A program made the position numbers and the translations under genes. From an uncultured Paracoccaceae bacterium (GTDB lineage: Bacteria; Pseudomonadota; Alphaproteobacteria; Rhodobacterales; Rhodobacteraceae), in NCBI GenBank assembly GCA_947500005.1, contig CANMQJ010000020.1, positions 1 through 64,000 on the forward strand: a stretch of DNA of 64,000 bases, given 5' to 3'. This document shows positions 58,222 through 64,000 of the stretch, piece after piece. The notes under the pieces were generated by a model that was given only the letters and a program-made list of their open reading frames with translations, ran no database searches and was not told the origin of the DNA. The first letter of the stretch is position 1. Every line of letters begins with the position of its first letter.

Positions 58222-59973
58222 TCAATCCCAGCAGCTGACCAGAACGGTCATGCCGGTGGCGCGGCGGTTCAGCTCGTCCGGGCTGAGGCTGCTGGTGCCG
58301 GTATCGTCGATGGCACGCAGCCCGGCCGATTGCAGGACCTGGCGCAGCGCCTGCGCATCGGCGGCGAAGCTGACCGCGTCGGGCAGCTGGCGGCCGTCGC
58401 GCGAGCCCGGCAGGAGCATGCCCATCACGCCGCCGCCCGCGTCGAAGACGGGGCCGCCGGCGTCGCCGTCGCGCGCGGTGAGTGCGAGGCGGGAAAGCTC
58501 CTCCTCGCCGCCCAGCCCCTTGATGTCGGCCAGCGTGCCGAAGGTCAGCGACGGCGCGCCGAGAATGCCCTCGTAGGAAAAGCCCGAGAGCGTGATCTCG
58601 GATTGCAGGCGCGGCTCACCCTGGGTCAGGCGGGCCACCTCCATCGGCGCGAGCGGCACGGTCGGGCGCAGCACGGCGACGCCCAGCCTGTCGTCCACAT
58701 TTGCGACCTCGGCCTCGTGTGCGCGGTCGAGGGTGACGCGGGTGCAGTTCTCGACCGCCTCGGCGACGGTGACGACGGTTCCCTTGCCATCGACGAAGAA
58801 GCCCGAGCGCGAGAGGCGCGGCTTGCGCACCTGAAGACCCGAGACGAGATCGACATTCTGCATCGCGTTGCCGCCGGCGGCGGGGTTGAGGACGTCCTCG
58901 GTCCGGGTGAAGCTTTGCTGCATGGCCGACAGGACGCGGGCGCGCCGCTCCTCGTCGCCTTGCGGCCAGATCAGCGTGAAGCCCTTGATCTCGCCGTTTT
59001 GCAGGCTTGCCTCGGTATGCGAGACGATGCCGTTGCCGCGCCCGACCAGGGTGAAGCTGTCGCCCTGTTTCTCGCGCGGGCCGTCGAGCGGCACGATCTC
59101 GAGCGTCTGCATGATGTCGTAGAGGCCAAACAGCGTGGCCCGGTTGCCGGGCTGGCTGATCAGAAGGACGCGGGCGCCGAGATCCGAGGTGCTGTCGTAA
59201 TGGGCGAAGGGCGGCTCGTATTTCGAGAAGGAGACGGCGCCCATCGGCATCTCCATCTCGATCCCGGCCTCGCGATCGAAATGGCGGCGCATGCCCACCG
59301 AGATCAGCGGTGCGTTGTATTCGTCCATCAGCGCCCGCCGCTGGAGGGTGGTGAGCACGCCGGTCGCCTCGTAGCCGCGGGCGCGCTGCCATTCGGCCAT
59401 CGCGCCGCGGGTGCCGCGGCCGAACGCGCCGTCGATGCCGGCGTTGTAGAACCCTGCCGCCTGAAGCGCGATCTGAAGGTCGCGGCGTTCCTGCCCGGTC
59501 AGCAGCTGTTCGCCGCGGCGAGCCTCGGCCGGGCTTTCGTCGGCCGGTTCCGGTTCCGGCTGCGGCTCGGGCGTGGCCGCCGCCTGCGACGGGTTGTCGA
59601 GCAGCCCCTCGGTGCTGAGCGCGGTGTCGGGGATCGTCGCGCCGACGGGCCAGAAAGGCTGATCGAGGCGGTTGCTGTAGGTGATGAAGCTGTCGCGCGG
59701 GATTTCGCGCTCGGCGCGGTAGACCTGCAGCACGCGCTCGGCATCTTCGGGCGCGTAGGGGCCGAGCACGATGCCGTACCAGCCGCCGCCGAGGGCGAAC
59801 CCGTGCACGTCGGCGAGATTGTCAGAGAAGAACTGCGCCCTTTCCTGGGCCGCACGAAGCGAGGGATGCGCCTCGATCTGGACCCAGACGGTCTCCTGCC
59901 CGGACTGTTGGGCCACCGCCGGTTGCAGCGCGCAGAGCGCGACGATCGAAAGGGCCGACAAAACGCGTATCAT
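58222..59973 (-). CDS. Exported SPOR/peptidoglycan-binding protein with inactive trypsin-like domain
   Basis: 583 residues. Signal peptide (SALSIVALCALQPAVAQ); SPOR-like domain about 28-105 (TVWVQIEAHPSLRAAQERAQ, GWYGIVLGPYAPEDAERVL); Pro/Glu linker; PG_binding_1 domain about 155-215 (ALQAAGFYNAGIDGAFGRGT); a middle domain; and a C-terminal trypsin-like domain. In the last, Asp428 fits (DDRLGVAVLRP), but the His site reads VVTVAEAVENC (Glu405) and the Ser motif reads GDAGGPV (Ala505 for Ser). Thus it is a probable pseudoprotease on the cell wall. The gene is divergent from glyQ. Confidence 0.82.
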   Translation of the reverse strand: MIRVLSALSIVALCALQPAVAQQSGQETVWVQIEAHPSLRAAQERAQFFSDNLADVHGFALGGGWYGIVLGPYAPEDAERVLQVYRAEREIPRDSFITYSNRLDQPFWPVGATIPDTALSTEGLLDNPSQAAATPEPQPEPEPADESPAEARRGEQLLTGQERRDLQIALQAAGFYNAGIDGAFGRGTRGAMAEWQRARGYEATGVLTTLQRRALMDEYNAPLISVGMRRHFDREAGIEMEMPMGAVSFSKYEPPFAHYDSTSDLGARVLLISQPGNRATLFGLYDIMQTLEIVPLDGPREKQGDSFTLVGRGNGIVSHTEASLQNGEIKGFTLIWPQGDEERRARVLSAMQQSFTRTEDVLNPAAGGNAMQNVDLVSGLQVRKPRLSRSGFFVDGKGTVVTVAEAVENCTRVTLDRAHEAEVANVDDRLGVAVLRPTVPLAPMEVARLTQGEPRLQSEITLSGFSYEGILGAPSLTFGTLADIKGLGGEEELSRLALTARDGDAGGPVFDAGGGVMGMLLPGSRDGRQLPDAVSFAADAQALRQVLQSAGLRAIDDTGTSSLSPDELNRRATGMTVLVSCWD

Positions 59974-60106
59974 CTGTGTTTCATACCTCGGGAAAAAAAT
60001 TCGGATCGGTGAAGCTTATGCCGGTATATGGCGCAAATACCATGCCCGGCCACAGGGGGAAAAGCGGGTGTGTCGCAATCACGACAGGCCCGCACTGGCG
60101 GGGGCG

Positions 60107-60135
60107 TTGACGCCTGTGGCCCGCTTGCATAGGAA
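60107..60135 (+). promoter_or_regulatory. Probable promoter of glyQ
   Basis: TTGACG-N17-TAGGAA lies 42 bases before the glyQ start. The -35 box is good and the -10 weak. Confidence 0.45.
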
Positions 60136-60176
60136 AGGCGCAACCAAGCGCGCAGACCGCGCGCCGGAGAGACGTG

Positions 60177-61115
60177 ATGAACGAAGCGAAGAACGCCCCC
60201 CGCTCCTTTCAGGAGATCATCCTGCGGCTTCAGTCCTACTGGGCCTCGAAGGGATGCGCCGTGTTGCAGCCCTATGACATGGAGGTCGGCGCGGGCACGT
60301 TTCACCCGGCGACCACGCTGCGTGCGCTGGGCTCGAAGCCCTGGGCCGCGGCCTATGTGCAACCCTCGCGCCGGCCGACCGACGGGCGCTATGGCGAGAA
60401 CCCGAACCGGTTGCAGCATTACTACCAGTACCAGGTCCTGATCAAACCCAGCCCGCCGGATCTGCAGGAGCTGTACCTGGGGTCGCTCGAGGCCATCGGC
60501 ATCGACATGGACCTGCATGACATCCGCTTTGTCGAGGATGACTGGGAAAGCCCCACGCTGGGCGCCTGGGGGCTGGGCTGGGAGGTCTGGTGCGACGGGA
60601 TGGAGGTGAGCCAGTTCACCTATTTCCAGCAGGTGGGCGGGCATGACTGCGCGCCGGTCTCGGGTGAGCTGACCTATGGGCTGGAACGGCTGGCGATGTA
60701 TGTTCTGGGCATCGATCACGTGATGGACATGCCCTATAACGATCCGCAATGTCCGATCCCGCTGAGCTATGGCGACGTGTTCCGGCAGACCGAAGAGGAA
60801 TATGCGCGCTGGAATTTCGACGTTGCCAATACCGAGATGCTTTTGCGGCATTTCGAGGAGGCCGAGGAGGAGTGCGCCACCATCCTCGCGCAGGAGCATC
60901 TGGACCCCAAGACCGGCAAGCGCATCGTGATGGCGCATCCCGCCTATGACCAGTGCATCAAGGCCAGCCACATCTTCAACCTGCTCGATGCGCGCGGCGT
61001 GATCTCGGTCACCGAGCGGCAGGCCTATATCGGCCGGGTGCGGGCGCTGGCCAAGCAATGCGCGGATGCGTTTGTGCAAACGCAGGCCGGAGGCTATTCT
61101 GCCGCCGAGGTATGA
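60177..61115 (+). CDS. glyQ: Glycyl-tRNA synthetase alpha subunit
   Basis: 312 residues, class II aminoacyl-tRNA synthetase catalytic subunit of the bacterial alpha2beta2 GlyRS. Signatures: SFQEIILRLQSYWASKGCAV, QPSRRPTDGRYGENPNRLQH, YYQYQVLIKPSPPD and SQFTYFQQVGG. ATG at 60177 is preferred (GGAGA 6 bases upstream); a GTG directly before it is possible. glyS follows about 2.3 kb later on the same strand after three unrelated genes. Confidence 0.96.
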   Translation: MNEAKNAPRSFQEIILRLQSYWASKGCAVLQPYDMEVGAGTFHPATTLRALGSKPWAAAYVQPSRRPTDGRYGENPNRLQHYYQYQVLIKPSPPDLQELYLGSLEAIGIDMDLHDIRFVEDDWESPTLGAWGLGWEVWCDGMEVSQFTYFQQVGGHDCAPVSGELTYGLERLAMYVLGIDHVMDMPYNDPQCPIPLSYGDVFRQTEEEYARWNFDVANTEMLLRHFEEAEEECATILAQEHLDPKTGKRIVMAHPAYDQCIKASHIFNLLDARGVISVTERQAYIGRVRALAKQCADAFVQTQAGGYSAAEV

Positions 61116-61134
61116 GAACGGGGCAGGGCAGGCG

Positions 61135-61815
61135 ATGGATACCGCGACGCAGGAACAGTACGAGGAACGGCTGAAGAAGATGCGCCGCAAGATGGCGCGG
61201 CGCGTGCGCACGGCGCAGAGCGAGGGCTTCATGTCGGGTGCCGCCGCGATGTTGCGGCCCGGCGACGTGGTTGTCGATTGCGGCGCCAATGTGGGCGACG
61301 TGACGGCCGTTCTGGCGGCGACCGGGGCCACCGTGCATTGCTTCGAGCCCGACCCCTATGCCTGGGAGATCCTGAGCGGGCGCTTCGGCGAGACGCCCAA
61401 TGTCCATCTTCACAACAAGGCGGTCGGCGTGCAGGCGGGAAGCGTGCAGCTGATGCGCTCGGACGCGTTCGACGAGGACCCGCGCGGGAAGACGGTGATG
61501 AGCACGACCCTGCCCGGCGGGCGCGGGATCAGTTCGGACGCGGCGGTCGAGGTCGAGATGATCGACTTTCCCGACTTCCTGTCGGGGCTGGTGGCCGAGG
61601 CGGGCGGCATCGCCATGCTGAAGATGGATATCGAGGGGGCGGAGCTGGATATTCTCGAGGCGATGGAGGAGCAGCGGCTCTTCGATCCGATCCGGGTGAC
61701 GCTGGTCGAGACGCATGAAAAGAAGTTTCCCGAGCTGCGTCCCCGGTTCAGGGCGCTGAAGGCGCGGATGGCGGAGGCCCATGCCTCCAGCAAGGTCAAC
61801 CTCGACTGGATCTGA
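61135..61815 (+). CDS. FkbM-family methyltransferase
   Basis: 226 residues from the ATG at 61135. The SAM-binding loop is VVVDCGANVGDVTAVLAATG, then VHCFEPDPYAWEIL, and the FkbM motif MLKMDIEGAELDILEAM. The family O-methylates sugars or other small molecules. It starts 19 bases after glyQ and is probably cotranscribed; substrate unknown. Confidence 0.87.
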   Translation: MDTATQEQYEERLKKMRRKMARRVRTAQSEGFMSGAAAMLRPGDVVVDCGANVGDVTAVLAATGATVHCFEPDPYAWEILSGRFGETPNVHLHNKAVGVQAGSVQLMRSDAFDEDPRGKTVMSTTLPGGRGISSDAAVEVEMIDFPDFLSGLVAEAGGIAMLKMDIEGAELDILEAMEEQRLFDPIRVTLVETHEKKFPELRPRFRALKARMAEAHASSKVNLDWI

Positions 61816-61882
61816 GCCGTAGAGGGTTTTCGGCCTGCCACACCTATATCAGGCGGGACACCAGTTTTCGGAGAAAGAACGC

Positions 61883-62410
61883 ATGACCGGAAAGGTCCTT
61901 GTCATCATCCTGGGCGTCTGCGCCGTCGTGGCGGCGGGGGCGATGTATTACCTTCAGGTCTATGGCTATTATTACGAGGTGGAGCCGCGTCCGGGGCAGG
62001 ACGTGGTGCTGACGCCTGTGGGCGGAGACGAGCCCCGCGCCATTGTCTATGACGGGTTCCAGGCGATCGACGCCGACAGCTCGCCCATCCGGTACCGCGC
62101 CTGTTTCGTGACCGAGGCGAGCCCCGGCGAATTGTCGGAGGTCTACGAAACCATGGACGGTGTGAGCCCGCTTCAGACACCGGGCTGGTTCGACTGTTTC
62201 GACGCCGAGGCGCTGGGCACGGCGCTTGAAACCGGGGAGGCGCAGGCCTTTCTGAGCATCAAGAACGTGCATTTCGGCGTGGACCGCGTGGTGGCGGTGA
62301 CGCAGGACGGGCGCGGGTATGCCTGGCACGTGCTGAACGATTGCGGCGAAAAGGCCTATGACGGCACGATAGTGGGCGAGGAATGCCCGCCGCGGCCCGC
62401 AAGTCGGTGA
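61883..62410 (+). CDS. DUF6446-type single-pass protein
   Basis: 175 residues with an N-terminal membrane segment (KVLVIILGVCAVVAAGAMYY) and a periplasmic domain containing paired Cys (RYRACFVTEAS, GWFDCFDAEAL, LNDCGEK, EECPP). This protein is commonly found between glyQ and glyS in Rhodobacteraceae; I place it in DUF6446 by resemblance. Role unknown. Confidence 0.75.
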   Translation: MTGKVLVIILGVCAVVAAGAMYYLQVYGYYYEVEPRPGQDVVLTPVGGDEPRAIVYDGFQAIDADSSPIRYRACFVTEASPGELSEVYETMDGVSPLQTPGWFDCFDAEALGTALETGEAQAFLSIKNVHFGVDRVVAVTQDGRGYAWHVLNDCGEKAYDGTIVGEECPPRPASR

Positions 62411-62480
62411 TCTTTTCCCGACGCGGAGGGAACCGAAACCGGGCATGACGCGCTGTCCTGTCAGCAACAGGAGAGCCGCA

Positions 62481-63347
62481 ATGTCCGATAAAGCCCCCGC
62501 CTGGGTCGTTCCCGTCATGCGTGCCGGCTATGCCGCACGTGCCGCCGTCTATACAATCGTAGGCGTCCTTGCCGTCCTGGCCGCGTGGCGCGGGGGGCAG
62601 GCCGAAGGCACCGGCGATGCCCTGGCGCAGTTGCGCGGGGAGCCGTGGGGGCAGGCCGCGCTTTGGATCATCGCCCTTGGGCTGCTGGCCTACATGGTCT
62701 GGCGGCTGATGGACGCCTTCATGGACCTGGAGAACCACGGAACCGATGGCAAGGGCCTGATCGCGCGGACCGGGCTGGTCGTCACGGGCCTCGTTCATGG
62801 CGCGCTGGGCGTTTCGGCGGCCAGCACGGCGATGGGCGGCCAGAGCAGCGGCGGGCAGGGCAGCGGCACCGAAACCATGGTGCAGAAGATCATGTCGATG
62901 CCGTACGGGCTGTGGCTGGTCGGCGCGGTGGGCCTCGCCACCATTGGCGCCGGGATCTATTATGCGCATAAGGGGATTACCGAGAAGTACAAGAAAGACA
63001 TCGTGGCCACGCCCACGGCCCGCAAGCTCGACCCCGTGATGAAGTTCGGGCTTGTGGCCGAGGGCGTCGTCGTGGGCATCATCGGCGTGATGATCTGCTA
63101 TGCCGCGCTGACCTCGGACCCCAGCGAGGCGGGCGGCGTGGGCCAGGCCCTGCAACAGATCCGTTCGGCCCCCTTCGGGCGCTTCCTGCTGGGCATCATC
63201 GGGCTGGGCCTGATCGGCTTTGCCGTCGAGAACGCGGTAGAGGCGGTTTACCGCTACGTGCCGCGCCGGGACGGCGAGGACGTGATGAGCCTTGCGCGCC
63301 GCGCCAAGCTCAAGGCCGAGGGCAAGCTGCACGAGGCGACCGCCTAA
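62481..63347 (+). CDS. DUF1206 integral membrane protein
   Basis: 288 residues from the ATG at 62481 (CAGGAGAG upstream). It has six membrane segments arranged as three similar two-helix units: RAGYAARAAVYTIVGVLAVL, RTGLVVTGLVHGALGVSAAS and KFGLVAEGVVVGIIGVMICY begin each unit. This is the DUF1206 pattern. Function unknown. A GC-rich hairpin CGCCCGCG / CGCGGGCG (63401-63426) lies between it and glyS. Confidence 0.88.
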   Translation: MSDKAPAWVVPVMRAGYAARAAVYTIVGVLAVLAAWRGGQAEGTGDALAQLRGEPWGQAALWIIALGLLAYMVWRLMDAFMDLENHGTDGKGLIARTGLVVTGLVHGALGVSAASTAMGGQSSGGQGSGTETMVQKIMSMPYGLWLVGAVGLATIGAGIYYAHKGITEKYKKDIVATPTARKLDPVMKFGLVAEGVVVGIIGVMICYAALTSDPSEAGGVGQALQQIRSAPFGRFLLGIIGLGLIGFAVENAVEAVYRYVPRRDGEDVMSLARRAKLKAEGKLHEATA

Positions 63348-63443
63348 TCGCTTGCCCCTTGCGCCTGCGGGCTTTAAGCAACGAGCCAAAGAGAACCCAC
63401 CGCCCGCGCCTTGCCCTGCGCGGGCGCCTCATTTGGTGAGACG

Positions 63444-64000
63444 ATGCCCGACCTGCTGATCGAACTCTTTTCCGAGGAAATCCCTGCCCGGATGCAGACC
63501 CGCGCGGCGGAGGATCTGAAAAAGCGGATGACCGACGGGCTGGTCGAGGCGGGTTTGACCTATGCAGGCGCGGCAGCCTTTGCCACGCCGCGCCGGCTGA
63601 CGCTGACCGTGCACGGCCTGCTGGCCGAAAGCCCCACCATCCGCGAGGAGCGCAAGGGTCCCAAGGTGGGTGCGCCCGACAAGGCGATCGAGGGCTTCCT
63701 GCGCGGCGCGGGGCTGACCCGCGACCAGCTGGAAGAGCGCGAGACGCCCAAGGGCGCGGTCTATTTCGCGACCATCGAGAAGGCCGGGCGACCGGCGGCC
63801 GAGATCGTCGCGGAAGTGCTGGAAGGGGTGATCCGCAACTTCCCCTGGCCCAAGTCGATGCGCTGGGGCACGTCGAGCTTGCGTTGGGTGCGGCCGCTGC
63901 ACTCGATCCTGTGCATCCTGACCGACGAGGGCGGGGCTGAGGTGGTGCCGATGGAGGTCGACGGCCTGAAGGCCGGGGATACCACCGAAGGGCATCGCTT
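63444..64000 (+). CDS. glyS: Glycyl-tRNA synthetase beta subunit, 3' end beyond window
   Basis: The first 185 codons are present, starting at the ATG 63444 (MPDLLIELFSEEIPARMQTR), the invariant beginning of GlyS. Further signatures: FATPRRLTLTVHGLL, RKGPKVGAPDKAIEGFLRGA and FPWPKSMRWG then RWVRPLHSILCI. The beta subunit binds and positions tRNA-Gly. It runs off the right edge. Confidence 0.95.
   Translation, partial: MPDLLIELFSEEIPARMQTRAAEDLKKRMTDGLVEAGLTYAGAAAFATPRRLTLTVHGLLAESPTIREERKGPKVGAPDKAIEGFLRGAGLTRDQLEERETPKGAVYFATIEKAGRPAAEIVAEVLEGVIRNFPWPKSMRWGTSSLRWVRPLHSILCILTDEGGAEVVPMEVDGLKAGDTTEGHR

Overview
The window is GC-rich, gene-dense chromosomal DNA of an alphaproteobacterium, most likely family Rhodobacteraceae (Roseobacter/Rhodobacter group). 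This rests on several landmarks: a his cluster in the order hisB-hisH-hisA-hisF-hisE; a DUF1127 gene followed by CcsR-type CCUCCUCCC hairpin RNAs; a long terminator-ended leader before mraZ, as in Rhodobacter UpsM; a SAM-II riboswitch before metZ; a GTTC-N7-GTTC LexA-type box; and a TTAA-N7-TTAA CtrA-type site. No plasmid or phage backbone genes and no CRISPR array were seen. The species cannot be named from sequence alone.

Layout. 1-5.6 kb: 5' part of a calcium-binding RTX-type protein, tRNA-Tyr, rlmB, a zinc-ribbon protein that appears to start at ATT, a YHS protein, a CoA-binding protein and a lipoprotein. 5.6-9.9 kb: his genes on the minus strand with two exported-protein genes (DUF302, DUF2147) interleaved on the plus strand. 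10-16.5 kb: an AsnC-type small protein, two identical tRNA-Gly genes, pyruvate carboxylase, a BLUF blue-light sensor, an FMN-dependent hydroxy-acid dehydrogenase, and a PD-(D/E)XK-like protein behind a CtrA-type site. 16.7-20.7 kb: a UvrD/PcrA helicase, the DUF1127-CcsR locus and the mraZ leader. 20.8-30.7 kb: division and cell-wall cluster mraZ-rsmH-ftsL-ftsI-murE-murF-mraY-(broken TPR gene)-murD. The usual next genes (ftsW, murG and so on) are absent; xseA, an AT-rich HNH nuclease gene, an MFS pump and purD follow instead.

36.4-38.9 kb holds an SDR/DoxX fusion, a small membrane protein and a PAS-LuxR regulator. 38.9-46.5 kb (minus strand) is the most unusual region. It is a compact five-gene block encoding a 37-residue secreted Cys-containing peptide, a one-pass membrane protein, a periplasmic protein of unknown family, a papain-like protease with a second large domain, and a 1123-residue protein carrying SGNH hydrolase, caspase-like and M15-peptidase-like motifs. 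I do not recognise this gene set as a described system.

46.7-64 kb: an FG-GAP protein and ferredoxin, a dnaE2 C-terminal remnant directly behind a LexA-type box, a peptidoglycan-binding lipoprotein, a GST, an alpha/beta hydrolase, SAM-II riboswitch/metZ/GNAT, folE2, a phasin-like Ala/Pro/Lys-rich protein, TrkH coupled to a thiamine-diphosphate enzyme, a tautomerase, a secreted trypsin-fold protein lacking catalytic His and Ser, and glyQ-(FkbM, DUF6446, DUF1206)-glyS, the last cut by the window end.

Coordinates and motifs were read by eye. Family assignments come from recognised motifs and overall resemblance, with no database search.
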